A stretch of 64,000 nucleotides of DNA from JBMNFB01 sp050949085 (GCA_050949085.1 JBMNFB010000011.1:62001-126000), one strand, 5' to 3'; positions 27,957 through 37,996 are shown, numbered from the stretch's first letter. The notes: generated from the sequence alone by a model not told the origin. A program made the numbers and translations.

Positions 27957-28883
27957 TTAAATCACCCCCAATTGTAGTGCCATGAGCGCCATCCGAGCGA
28001 ATACGCCCAGTTCAGCCTGCCTAAAGTAGACGGCCCTGGGATCCCTGTCAACTTCGTAGGCGATCTCGTTCACCCGCGGCAGGGGATGCATGACGATCAT
28101 ATCGGGTTTTGCCAGCTCCATCTTGCGGGCGTCCAGCACATACGAATTCTTCAGGCGCAGGTAATCGGCCTCGTTAAAAAAGCGTTCTCGCTGGATGCGT
28201 GTCATATAGAGCACATCGACCTCGCTGATCACATCCTCCAGGTACAGCGCTTCCTCAAACTCCACCTGACTATGCCTGACCAGCTGCTGCTTGAGCGAAG
28301 TGGGCAGGACCAGTTCCTCAGGAGACACGAGGATGATCTTCCGGGGCTGATAGCGAGCGAGAGCGCGAATCAGAGAATGGACGGTGCGACCATACTTGAG
28401 ATCGCCGCAGAAGGCGAATACGTTGTCGTCAAGGCTGCCTTTGAGGGTGGAGATGGTCAAGAGGTCGGTCAGAGTCTGAGTGGGGTGCTGGTGGCCGCCA
28501 TCGCCACCGTTGATGATCGGAATGGTGGAATATTGTGAGGCTAGCAGCGCGGCCCCTTCTCGAGGATGACGCAGGACCGCAACATCGGCGAAACTGGAGA
28601 CAACGCGGATGGTATCAGCGATGCTTTCGCCCTTGGCAACTGAGCTGCTATCGGCGTCGGCGAAGCCGAGCACCTGCCCTCCCATGCGCAGCATCGCCGA
28701 CTCAAAACTCAGCCTGGTCCGGGTGCTGGGCTCGTAGAACAGGGTGGCCAGTATCTTGCCCTGACAGATGTCCTGGTAGGCGCCACGGTCTGCCGCCATC
28801 TGCTTGCCCAGTTCGATAACCTGCTGCAACTCCTCGAGGGAAAAATCGTCGGGGGCGATCAGGCTCTTTCCCTGAATGCTCAT
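27957..28883 (-). CDS. pyrB: aspartate carbamoyltransferase catalytic subunit
   Basis: 308-residue PyrB that joins carbamoyl phosphate and aspartate in pyrimidine synthesis. Key motifs are FYEPSTRTRLSFE (carbamoyl-phosphate site), GGDGGHQHPTQTLTDLLT and MHPLPRVNEI. Start MSIQGKSL follows GGAGGAGG. The upstream leader contains a PyrR-type attenuator. Only pyrBI is present here; the remaining pyr genes are not in the window. Confidence 0.97.
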   Translation of the reverse strand: MSIQGKSLIAPDDFSLEELQQVIELGKQMAADRGAYQDICQGKILATLFYEPSTRTRLSFESAMLRMGGQVLGFADADSSSVAKGESIADTIRVVSSFADVAVLRHPREGAALLASQYSTIPIINGGDGGHQHPTQTLTDLLTISTLKGSLDDNVFAFCGDLKYGRTVHSLIRALARYQPRKIILVSPEELVLPTSLKQQLVRHSQVEFEEALYLEDVISEVDVLYMTRIQRERFFNEADYLRLKNSYVLDARKMELAKPDMIVMHPLPRVNEIAYEVDRDPRAVYFRQAELGVFARMALMALQLGVI

Positions 28884-28918
28884 TGACAGCCTCCTCCAGA
28901 GATCAGTTTCTGCATAAC

Positions 28919-29024
28919 AAAAAGCCTTCCGGCCGCAAGGCAAGAAGGCAGTATGGCAGAACTATTCCATCGCTTGCCTTCTTAACCTCTCTGGGCTAAT
29001 CATTAAAGGCCGGATTTTCTCCGG
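28919..29024 (-). promoter_or_regulatory. PyrR-binding attenuator in the pyrB leader
   Basis: On the minus strand the leader contains CCCAGAGAGGTTAAGAAGG (28977-28995), matching the PyrR binding loop (CNGNGA hexaloop flanked by GCC/GGY and a purine bulge). The segment AAGAAGGCA (28975-28983) can pair with TGCCTTCTT (28942-28950), while GCCTTC and GAAGGC (28924-28949) form a terminator stem followed by TTTTT. The two structures are mutually exclusive, as in PyrR-controlled attenuation where UMP-bound PyrR favours termination. Confidence 0.88.
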
Positions 29025-29064
29025 ACTAGATTAACACAGGAGTCTAAGGCAGGTCAAGCCGTTT

Positions 29065-29772
29065 CTAGGACAGGCCCCGCTGTTCCAGTTTGGAGCCCAG
29101 GGGGCGGATGATGCCAAAGGGAGTGCTCTCGCTGGTCTGGCCGGCTGGGTTATCCTTGAGAACTGCAGCGAACGGGAACTTGCGCAGTTTTGGCTCAGAT
29201 ACGCCAATCACGTTGCAGCCTAGATCGTTAGCATCGACGATGGCTACCGGCGCGCCCAGCTTCTGACTGGCGGCCCGACAGACACCGTCCGGATCGGCGA
29301 CACCAAGCACGACGCAGCGGTTATAGGGCGGGATCACGTAATCGGCGGGGCCGTCGATGGAGCGCGCCTTCGGTCCGGCAATATTATAGAAAACGCCTCG
29401 CACGCCAAAAATCTTGCAGATGCCGCCCACTAGAGCAGCCAGCAAAATGCGGGGGACGCCGACCTCCCGAATCGCCATTTCCATCGTCTCCGGCATGCCG
29501 AGGCCGATTCCGTAGGACGCCTTGGTCACAAAACGAACCAAAAACCTGGCCAGCCAGCTGGGCTGAATCTCCGCCACCGGGATTGCCCGTCCCTGCGCCG
29601 CCGAAGTGGCCTTTTCACTCGCGAAAACGAGATCGCCAGGCTGCAGCTCTGGGCCGACATAGCGAACCAGCAGGTCGCCGATATCCTCTCCTGGCATGAT
29701 CGTGTGCGTCTTGATCATGACGCGTTCATAAACATCGCCGTTAACCGTAATCAGCGGATCGTATCTGCGCAT
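29065..29772 (-). CDS. coenzyme F420-0:L-glutamate ligase-like protein
   Basis: 235 residues resembling the CofE/FbiB ligase domain: IKTHTIMPGEDI, GDLVFASEKATSAAQGRAI near residues 45-65, an NIAGPKARSIDGP segment and VAIVDANDLG. True CofE adds glutamate to F420-0. Coenzyme F420 is not expected in most Firmicutes and no other cof gene is nearby, so the real substrate is uncertain. GGGGG precedes the ATG. It lies just downstream of the rRNA/tRNA-Asn transcription unit and is separated from it by a terminator. Confidence 0.72.
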   Translation of the reverse strand: MRRYDPLITVNGDVYERVMIKTHTIMPGEDIGDLLVRYVGPELQPGDLVFASEKATSAAQGRAIPVAEIQPSWLARFLVRFVTKASYGIGLGMPETMEMAIREVGVPRILLAALVGGICKIFGVRGVFYNIAGPKARSIDGPADYVIPPYNRCVVLGVADPDGVCRAASQKLGAPVAIVDANDLGCNVIGVSEPKLRKFPFAAVLKDNPAGQTSESTPFGIIRPLGSKLEQRGLS

Positions 29773-29892
29773 TATCAGTATTCCCCCTTAGACTGCAAAG
29801 CTCGTCCTGGTTCCCTTAGCTATAATACATTACCGAAAGAGATTTGTGATATACCCCAGGGCAAGTGGCACCGAGATCCACGAGATCATAGC

Positions 29893-29924
29893 AAAAGAGC
29901 CGTCTCTTCTGCGAGACAGCTCTT
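29893..29924 (-). terminator. terminator of the rRNA operon after tRNA-Asn
   Basis: On the minus strand AAGAGCTGTCTC and GAGACGGCTCTT form a 12-bp stem (one mismatch) with a 6-nt loop, followed by TTTTGC. It lies 8 bp past the tRNA-Asn CCA end. Confidence 0.78.
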
Positions 29925-29931
29925 CAAAACC

Positions 29932-30006
<75 letters not shown>

Positions 30007-30015
30007 ATAAAATAG

Positions 30016-30132
<117 letters not shown>

Positions 30133-30135
30133 ATC

Positions 30136-30240
30136 TGGAAGTTGGAGATTGGAAGTTGGAAATTGGATAATGAAAGCCGGAACCTGCGGTCCTGTTGGTA
30201 GAACCTGCGACTTCACGTTTCTAACTTCTAACCTCTAACT
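30136..30240. repeat. heptad-repeat palindromic element in the 23S-5S spacer
   Basis: Arm one (30136-30168) is a run of GGAAGTTGGAGATT-type units; arm two (30217-30240) is CTAACTTCTAACCTCTAAC. The arms can pair with G-T wobbles as a long hairpin in the spacer. The same seven-base repeats (TTGGAAG, TTAGAGG) form arms in 16S, in 23S and in the other spacer. Confidence 0.75.
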
Positions 30241-30249
30241 GCTGAATTG

Positions 30250-30270
30250 TACCCTCAAAACTGGATAGTG
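30250..30270 (-). other. 3' arm of the 23S processing stem
   Basis: Minus-strand CACTATCCAGTTTTGAGGG is almost fully complementary to the segment upstream of 23S at 34185-34205 (CCTTGAAAACTGGATAGTG). The pair would form the RNase III-type stem that brackets pre-23S; an additional ATGCAAAGGT/ACCTTTGCAT match extends it (30294-30303 with 34171-34180). Confidence 0.7.
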
Positions 30271-30445
30271 AGCGAGACTTGCGGTCTCGCTGGACATGCA
30301 AAGGTTTACTAGCGCCTTGTGGTGATACTCGCTGGGCGAGTATCAATTAGGACAAGCCCTCGACCTATTAGTACCGGTCAGCTGAGTCCCTCTCAGGACT
30401 TACACATCCGGCCTATCTACCAGGTAGTCTTCCTGGGGTCTTACT

Positions 30446-30573
30446 CCGGCACTCAACTTTTTCCACCATTAAGCTGGTCTCGCTCGATACCCAGGGTGTT
30501 ATGACTGGCCTTGGTTGACCGCCTATACACCTGGACACCGATCTGCTATCTGATAGAAAAAGTTGAGTGCCGG
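30446..30573. repeat. 23S intervening sequence A near the 3' end
   Basis: Perfect 18-bp inverted repeat CCGGCACTCAACTTTTTC / GAAAAAGTTGAGTGCCGG bounds a 128-bp insertion. Flanks (GGTCTTACT and ATGGGAGATCTCATC) match 23S genes where a short hairpin normally sits, probably helix 98. The interior has no convincing ORF. The arms share their first 13 bases with those of the GIY-YIG-bearing insertion. Confidence 0.85.
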
Positions 30574-30688
30574 ATGGGAGATCTCATCTTGAGGGGGGTT
30601 TCACGCTTAGATGCTTTCAGCGTTTATCCCGACCAGACTTGGCTACCCAGCACTGCCCTTGGCAGGACAACTGGTACACTAGCGGTCT

Positions 30689-30721
<33 letters not shown>

Positions 30722-30753
30722 CCTCTCAAATCTCCTGCGCCTGCGACGGATAT

Positions 30754-30789
<36 letters not shown>

Positions 30790-30794
30790 ACGTA

Positions 30795-30834
<40 letters not shown>

Positions 30835-30837
30835 CCG

Positions 30838-30890
<53 letters not shown>

Positions 30891-30891
30891 G

Positions 30892-30922
<31 letters not shown>

Positions 30923-31082
30923 AGGTAGCTTTTATCCGTTAAGCGACGGCCCTTCCACTCGGTGCCGCCGGATCACTAAGCCCGACTTTCGTCCCTGCTC
31001 GACTTGTAGGTCTCGCAGTCAAGCTCCCTTCTGCCTTTACACTCTTTGCGCGATTTCCAACCGCGCTGAGGGAACCTTTGGA

Positions 31083-31133
<51 letters not shown>

Positions 31134-31395
31134 ACACTGTCCCCACACCCGATTCAGGGTGCCAGGTTAGAATTCCGATACTCCAAGGGTGGTATCCCAA
31201 CGTCGGCTCCACCGAGACTGGCGTCCCGGCTTCTAAGCCTCCCACCTATCCTGTACATGAAGTACCAAAATCCAATATCAGGCTGCAGTAAAGCTCTACG
31301 GGGTCTTTCTGTCCTGTCGCAGGTAACCTGCATCTTCACAGGTATTTCAATTTCACCGGGTCCCTCGTTGAGACAGTGCCCAAATCGTTACACCA

Positions 31396-31469
<74 letters not shown>

Positions 31470-31492
31470 TGGGGCTTCGGTTCTGACCTTCT

Positions 31493-31799
31493 CCGGCACT
31501 CAACTCCATCTACCTAGAGCTCCAGGCTTGCTGAGATGCGTTCTTTCAACCATCTACGTGCTTGCCCTGACTTCTTTAGGTTTCGCTCACGTCGCCTTGC
31601 ATCCTGTTCAGACTTAAAGGCCTCATAGTACACTAGCTCCCACTTATGGCCTTTGGTTGATCTCACCAAGCCCTTGTTATGGGCAGCTAGCCTGTTCGCG
31701 AGGTTCGATGTGAAACCTAAATATCTTGCTCCCGACTCATTCTGTATCACGTATACGTAATACACAATCTACCTCCAGGTACACAGAGTTGAGTGCCGG
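31493..31799. repeat. 23S intervening sequence B carrying a GIY-YIG ORF
   Basis: Perfect 14-bp inverted repeat CCGGCACTCAACTC / GAGTTGAGTGCCGG bounds a 307-bp insertion in 23S. Flanks are the conserved segments before GGGGCTTCGG/ACGGCGGCC and after CCTTAACCTTCCAGCACC, so it replaces the tip of a variable stem, probably helix 68. A small nuclease ORF fills most of it. Confidence 0.88.
31514..31765 (-). CDS. GIY-YIG nuclease family protein inside 23S rRNA
   Basis: 83 residues, same strand as the rRNA. It starts with GTG, 5 bp after GGAGGT, a good ribosome binding site. The N-terminus YYVYVIQN...YLGFTSNLANRLAAHN gives the GIY-YIG pair, the conserved Arg and the following strand; ELVYYEAF and ARRRERNLKK supply the catalytic Glu region. 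It resembles the small single-domain GIY-YIG proteins of about 80-100 residues. The frame is intact and nearly fills the insertion, suggesting a role in its mobility, but excision or homing activity is inference. Confidence 0.8.
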   Translation of the reverse strand: MYYVYVIQNESGARYLGFTSNLANRLAAHNKGLVRSTKGHKWELVYYEAFKSEQDARRRERNLKKSGQARRWLKERISASLEL

Positions 31800-31955
31800 A
31801 TAAGCCATCCCCTTAACCTTCCAGCACCGGGCAGGTGTCAGCCCCTATACTTCGTCTTTCGACTTCGCAGAGACCTGTGTTTTTGGTAAACAGTCGCTTG
31901 GGCCACTTATCTGCGGCCTCCTCTCGCTCCAGCCGCATGGGCTTTCACAATAACG

Positions 31956-31986
<31 letters not shown>

Positions 31987-32448
31987 TTTTGCCGAGTTCC
32001 TTAACGAGGGTTTTCCCGCGCGCCTTAGGATTCTCTCCTCACCCACCTGTGTCGGTTTACGGTACGGGCACCTACGTCCTCGCTAGAAGCTTTTCTCGGC
32101 AGTATGGGTTCAGCCACTTCGCTACTTATGTTTCGCTCGCATTCGCAGCTCAGCTTAAACGACCGGACGGATTTGCCTATCCGATCTGCCTACCTGCTTA
32201 GGCACGCTCTACCAACGGCGTGCTTGGCCTACCCTCCTGCGTCACTCCATCGCTCAATCGGACTTCGGTGGTACTGGAATTTCAACCAGTTGTCCATCGC
32301 CTACGGCTTTCGCCCTCGGCTTAGGTCCCGACTTACCCTGAGCGGACGATCCTTCCTCAGGAATCCTTGGGTTTTCGGCGGACAGGATTCTCACCTGTCT
32401 TTTCGCTACTCATACCGGCATTCTCACTTCCCAGCAGTCCACGGCTCC

Positions 32449-32757
32449 TTACGGTACCGCTTCTACCCACTGGGAACGCTCCCCTACCCCTTTTGGAAGT
32501 TGGATGTTGGAAGTCAGAAGTTGGAACGTCTGCCAGGTCTGGATCAGCCTGTTCAGCTGTTTACCCAGCACCTCGTATTCTGCTCTCAACCTCTGATGAA
32601 CATCCAAGGAAGTGTACGAAAGATCCCTAAACATGTCTAACAAGACACAAACTTCATTGCAGGAACCCATGCTATTCCGGAGAAAATGCTTGAATTCTGC
32701 TCTGGAATCTTTGCGGCCATATCCTTTCCCTTTCCTCCAACCTCTAACCTCTAACAT
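32449..32757 (-). pseudogene. truncated four-helix-bundle (S23/IVP) protein in a 23S intervening sequence
   Basis: 102-residue frame on the rRNA strand. KGYGRKDSRAEFKHFLRNSMGSCNEV and LRAEYEVLGKQLNRLIQTWQTF match the second half of the 23S intervening-sequence protein family (four-helix bundle, also related to the DGR accessory protein Avd). The first two helices are missing, the N-terminal residues are encoded by a repeat arm and the C-terminus runs out of the insertion into 23S. I therefore treat it as a decayed copy. Confidence 0.7.
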
Positions 32758-32770
32758 CCAACTTCCAAAA
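32491..32770. repeat. 23S intervening sequence C with heptad-repeat arms
   Basis: 280-bp insertion. The arms (32491-32524 and 32737-32770) are identical inverted copies for 18 bases (TTTTGGAAGTTGGATGTT) and continue as diverged seven-base units. Flanks match 23S around the helix 45 hairpin (before GCTTCGGTGACG...), a known IVS site in other bacteria. Confidence 0.85.
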
Positions 32771-34054
32771 AGCCATAGCTTCGGTGACGAGCTTGAGCCC
32801 CGTTACATTTTCGGCGCAGAGCCACTTGACCAGTGAGCTATTACGCACTCTTTGAATGAATGGCTGCTTCTAAGCCAACATCCTGGTTGTCTGTGCAGCT
32901 CCACATCCTTTACCACTTAGCTCGTACTTGGGGACCTTAGCTGATGGTCTGGGCTGTTTCCCTTTTGACTACGGATCTTAGCACTCGCAGTCTGACTCCC
33001 AAGGAACAAGTCTCAGGCATTCGGAGTTTGACTAGGTTCGGTAACCTGGGAAGGCCCCTAGCCCAATCAGTGCTCTACCTCCTGGACTCTCTACCTTGAG
33101 GCTAGCCCTAAAGCTATTTCGGGGAGAACCAGCTATCTCCGGGTTCGATTGGCTTTTCACCCCTACCCACAGTTCATCGCCCGATTTTTCAACATCGGTG
33201 CGTTCGGGCCTCCACGAAGTCTTACCTCCGCTTCACCCTGACCATGGGTAGATCACCCGGTTTCGGGTCTACATCATGCAACTAGGTGATAGACAAGTGA
33301 TGTCTATCACTGAGCGCCCTCTTCAGACTCGCTTTCGCTTCGGCTCCGCCTCTTTAAGGCTTAACCTTGCTGCATAACGTAACTCGCCGGTTCATTCTAC
33401 AAAAGGCACGCCATCACACTATCTAATAGTGCTCTGACTGCTTGTAGGCACACGGTTTCAGGTTCTATTTCACTCCCCTCCCGGGGTGCTTTTCACCTTT
33501 CCCTCACGGTACTAGTTCGCTATCGGTCGTCAGGGAGTATTTAGCCTTAGGAGGTGGTCCTCCCGGATTCACACGGGATTTCTCGTGGCCCGTGCTACTT
33601 GGGATCCTCTCTGGAGTCTTTCTGCTTTAAGGTACAGGGCTTTTACCTTCTGCGGCGGACCTTTCCAGGTCACTTCCCCTAGCCAGAAAGTTTTGTAACT
33701 CCATGCGCACTCTGACAAGTACGCTGAGAGTCCCGCTACCCTCTCTCTACAACGGTGTCAGCCTGTCACGTAAAGAGAGTTTAGGCTCTTCCCCTTTCGT
33801 TCGCCACTACTAAGGGAATCAATGATTTTTTCTTTTCCTCAGGTTACTTAGATGTTTCAGTTCACCTGGTTGCCTTCCTTAACCTATGGATTCAGTTAAG
33901 GATACAAGGGTATTGCCCTTGTGGGTTGCCCCATTCGGATATCCCCGGATCGATGTCTGCTTTCGACTCCCCGAGGCTTTTCGCAGATTGCCACGTCCTT
34001 CGTCGGCTCCTGACGCCAAGGCATCCTCCGTGCGCCCTTTGTCGCTTGACCTAT

Positions 34055-34145
34055 TCATGTTTACGCAGTAAACATGATAATCCAATAAAGCGATCGTTGC
34101 GTGAGCAACTATCGGCTTGTACCGAATTCATGTTTACGCACACAT
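34055..34145. repeat. dispersed hairpin repeat in the 23S-16S spacer
   Basis: CATGTTTAC-GCA-GTAAACATG, then a linker ATCCAATAAAGCGATC, then GTTGC-GTGA-GCAAC, then TATCGGCTTGTACC and another CATGTTTAC-GCA half. The linker and second hairpin match the 68-bp tandem repeat at 37466-37727, although the first palindrome has a different sequence. Confidence 0.7.
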
Positions 34146-34184
34146 GAAGAATCCAAAACGCGCTTGAAATACCTTTGCATTTCA

Positions 34185-34205
34185 CACTATCCAGTTTTCA
34201 AGGTA
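34185..34205 (-). other. 5' arm of the 23S processing stem
   Basis: Minus-strand TACCTTGAAAACTGGATAGTG, complementary to the segment downstream of 23S at 30250-30270. The CTTGAAAACTG core is typical of Firmicute rRNA spacers. Confidence 0.7.
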
Positions 34206-34230
34206 CAGTGCGGACGTTAGTCCGCGAGAA

Positions 34231-34330
34231 GTTCGATGTTGGAAGTCAGATGTTGGATGGTTGTGGGAATTGACCGCCGGCCTATTCCTTCCTCGTCCGA
34301 CCTTCTAACTCCTAACCTCTAACTTCTAAT
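34231..34330. repeat. heptad-repeat palindromic element in the 23S-16S spacer
   Basis: Arm one (34231-34262) carries GATGTTGGAAGTCAGATGTTGG; arm two (34298-34330) carries CTTCTAACTCCTAACCTCTAACTTC units. They can pair with wobbles. Same family as the elements in 16S, 23S and the 23S-5S spacer. Confidence 0.72.
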
Positions 34331-34341
34331 TTGAGGGATTG

Positions 34342-34366
34342 AACCCTCAAAACTAAACAATGATGG
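34342..34366 (-). other. 3' arm of the 16S processing stem
   Basis: Minus-strand CCATCATTGTTTAGTTTTGAGG pairs with the segment upstream of 16S at 36277-36301 with few mismatches, forming the RNase III-type stem around pre-16S. Confidence 0.7.
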
Positions 34367-34508
34367 TAGTAAGTCCGAAAGACTTACAGTCTAGTAGGAA
34401 CACACATTCCTCTTGCAGGCACCAAAGCCTACAGTTAGGCATGCACCTATCTAGCCAGATGATCGACCTGGAAGTCTTGGTGTGCCTGATGGCACATCCA
34501 TATCTCCC

Positions 34509-36162
<1,654 letters not shown>

Positions 36163-36276
36163 GATTTTATCGAAGGCCTGTTTTGGCTCTTCAATTACTT
36201 TTGGTTTCCTAAAAAGGAATGGCGGGTCTTCTTGGAGACTTGCGTCTCCGTTCGACCCAGATGTTTTTCATCTGGT

Positions 36277-36301
36277 CCATCATTGTTCAGTTTTCAAGGT
36301 T
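36277..36301 (-). other. 5' arm of the 16S processing stem with boxA-like sequence
   Basis: Minus-strand AACCTTGAAAACTGAACAAT, followed by GATGG, is complementary to 34342-34366 and resembles the Bacillus rrn leader segment CTTTGAAAACTGAACAA. Confidence 0.68.
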
Positions 36302-36392
36302 CAGGCTCCCTAGCCGACGTCTTTAGCGTGTGATTTCGCAGGAAACCACGGCTCTGGACATCTTGACTGCCGTGCATCGCGGCAGGACTTTT

Positions 36393-36421
36393 AGTATATC
36401 ACTTATCTAAACGACTCGCAA
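36393..36421 (-). promoter_or_regulatory. rRNA promoter, proximal
   Basis: TTGCGA - 17 bp - TATACT on the minus strand, about 230 bp upstream of 16S. One of three tandem promoter-like sequences between bofA and 16S. Confidence 0.6.
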
Positions 36422-36479
36422 CTGAAAGTTTGTGGAAGTTCTGCTTCGCCAGCCGCACTGGAGCCGGCGGCTCTAACAG

Positions 36480-36507
36480 ATTAACACCTTGCTCAGCTGC
36501 TTGTCAA
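36480..36507 (-). promoter_or_regulatory. rRNA promoter, middle
   Basis: A perfect TTGACA -35 box with GTTAAT 16 bp downstream on the minus strand. Confidence 0.5.
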
Positions 36508-36547
36508 GCCCGTGATATAGGGCCATAACCGAGACGCAACGTGTATT

Positions 36548-36576
36548 AGTATACGCCTCTACCAGGCATGCTGCAA
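36548..36576 (-). promoter_or_regulatory. rRNA promoter, distal
   Basis: TTGCAG - 17 bp - TATACT on the minus strand. Together with the two downstream boxes it gives the tandem promoter layout typical of Firmicute rrn operons. Confidence 0.6.
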
Positions 36577-36656
36577 GCACATTTTGTGGAAGACAAGAGC
36601 ATTTCCCGGCTAGTATTTCAGCGCGAGCGCATTAGCTCGGCTGCGTTCCCGCACAG

Positions 36657-36686
36657 GAAAAAGAGGCGTGCCAGCGCCGCCTCTCT
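36657..36686 (-). terminator. terminator after bofA
   Basis: AGAGGCG / CGCCTCT stem with a 9-nt loop followed on the minus strand by TTTTT, 25 bp past the bofA stop codon. It insulates the dnaX-recR-bofA unit from the rRNA promoters. Confidence 0.78.
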
Positions 36687-36710
36687 TGGTGTGTTGAAAC
36701 AGGTTAAGTG

Positions 36711-37001
36711 TTAGAGCAGGAACTGCAGCAGAGAGACCAGAGCCAGCCCAGGCAGGCCGAGAATGCTGGGGAGAAGCACGGTGATCAGGTTGATGGGAAT
36801 GCCATAACCCAGCGGTCTCCCTATAAAATTGACGGCAATCAGGAATGCGAGCGAGCCAACTCCGCGCAACAGATATCCGCCCATGGTTCCAGCCTTGGAC
36901 AAGATGAGACGGCTGACCAGATAGATGAGAATCAGCGAAAAGGCAAAGGCGATGATTACATTAACGGTAGTGGCGGCACCAAACAGTGAGATGGTCGGCA
37001 T
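36711..37001 (-). CDS. bofA: pro-sigma-K processing inhibitor BofA family protein
   Basis: 96-residue membrane protein with three hydrophobic segments (VNVIIAFAFSLILIYLVSRL, LLRGVGSLAFLIAVNF, and a C-terminal LLPSILGLPGLALVSLLQFLL segment). In Bacillus BofA holds back SpoIVFB cleavage of pro-sigma-K in the mother cell. The conserved N(F)xG and PxNLITxLLxxILGLPG pattern of the family is present. ATG start follows GGAGGT. Position after the DUF2508 gene and before rrn matches Bacillus yaaL-bofA-rrnA. Confidence 0.88.
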   Translation of the reverse strand: MPTISLFGAATTVNVIIAFAFSLILIYLVSRLILSKAGTMGGYLLRGVGSLAFLIAVNFIGRPLGYGIPINLITVLLPSILGLPGLALVSLLQFLL

Positions 37002-37096
37002 GTAGCTGCACCTCCGCATAGAGCGTTTGCCTATACTTACGCCCGCCTGTCCCAAAATAGACTAGCCCGGCCAAAAAGCCGGGCTGGGCAGCGCCG

Positions 37097-37402
37097 TCAC
37101 TGGCTGGCTGCCTTGTCGCTGGTGCTGACAGGTTCCAGCACAAAGGCGCGCACTCCCTCTTCGCGAGCGAGGCGCAACAGATACATATATCGTTTTTCGG
37201 CAGCTTGCCTCAACAGGATGGCATGGTCGACCAGATCCGGATCGCTAACACTATCAAAATAGCGCTGGGCATTGAGCCATTCGCGCCGGGCCTCTTCTAT
37301 CAGGGTGAGCATGTCGGGTTTCTGCGTGGTGTTATCGGGTTGGTCAGGCAGAAGGCCTAGTCCCTGTTGCAGGACGTTTTCCAACCACTGTTTGATTTGC
37401 AC
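37097..37402 (-). CDS. DUF2508 family protein (YaaL-like)
   Basis: 101 residues if started at the GTG that follows GGGGGG by 8 bp (QIKQWLENV). The segment IEEARREWLNAQRYFDSVSDPDLVDHAI followed by AAEKRYMYLLRLAREEGV matches the DUF2508/YaaL pattern. The frame extends upstream into the 68-bp repeats, which I regard as non-coding. Function unknown; conserved neighbour of recR and bofA. Confidence 0.8.
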   Translation of the reverse strand: MQIKQWLENVLQQGLGLLPDQPDNTTQKPDMLTLIEEARREWLNAQRYFDSVSDPDLVDHAILLRQAAEKRYMYLLRLAREEGVRAFVLEPVSTSDKAASQ

Positions 37403-37465
37403 TACCAATTCCCCCCAACGATTATCCTCTATTGGGAGATTATTGCCAGGCAGTGCAGATTGATA

Positions 37466-37737
37466 CCTAAGCAAGTCCGCAGGACTTGCGATCTTCAATA
37501 AAGCGATTGTTGCGCAGCAACTATCAGCTTGCACCTAAGCAAGTCCGCAGGACTTGCGATCTTCAATAAAGTGATTGTTGCGCAGCAACTATCAGCTTGC
37601 ACCTAAGCAAGTCCGCAGGACTTGCGATCTTCAATAAAGTGATTGTTGCGCAGCAACTATCAGCTTGCACCTAAGCAAGTCCGCAGGACTTGCGATCTTC
37701 AATAAAGTGATTGTTGCGCAGCAACTACCTTTTCCCC
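37466..37737. repeat. 68-bp tandem repeat array (about four units)
   Basis: Units start at 37466, 37534, 37602 and 37670; the last diverges near 37727, followed by a degenerate half unit to about 37790. Each unit has GCAAGTCC-GCA-GGACTTGC, a linker ATCTTCAATAAAGTGATT, then GTTGC-GCA-GCAAC and TATCAGCTTGCACCTAA. Only a C/T change separates the first unit from the others in the copies I compared, so the array is recent. It fills most of the 594-bp recR-DUF2508 gap. Confidence 0.9.
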
Positions 37738-37903
37738 TCAGCAATTTCTTTGGACTTGCGAACGGCAATAAAGTGCTGCGGCTGCACCAGGACGCGCTCC
37801 AGTCAGGACACACCCCTTCGGGCATGGCAATGTCTCCAGTAGTTACGGCGTCGAGCTGCCGCTTCAGGGGCAATGCCCTGTATCTTCCAGGCGCTCAAGA
37901 AAG

Positions 37904-37937
37904 CACCCACTGCAACCCGGAAGGGAGACAGTGGGTG
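37904..37937 (-). terminator. terminator after recR
   Basis: CACCCACTG / CAGTGGGTG stem with a 16-nt loop followed by CTTTCTT on the minus strand, about 60 bp past the recR stop codon. Confidence 0.6.
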
Positions 37938-37996
37938 TTATTACGACAGCTCTAGTTTGTGCCTTACCATATAAGAAATCTGCAGGGCCTGCTTCG

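Noticed and set aside
32449..32770. Diversity-generating retroelement (because the four-helix bundle resembles Avd)
   Set aside because: No reverse transcriptase or template/variable repeats are in the window; location in 23S fits an IVS protein.
37466..37737. CRISPR array
   Set aside because: The repeats are direct tandem copies of 68 bp with no unique spacers between them, and no cas genes are near.
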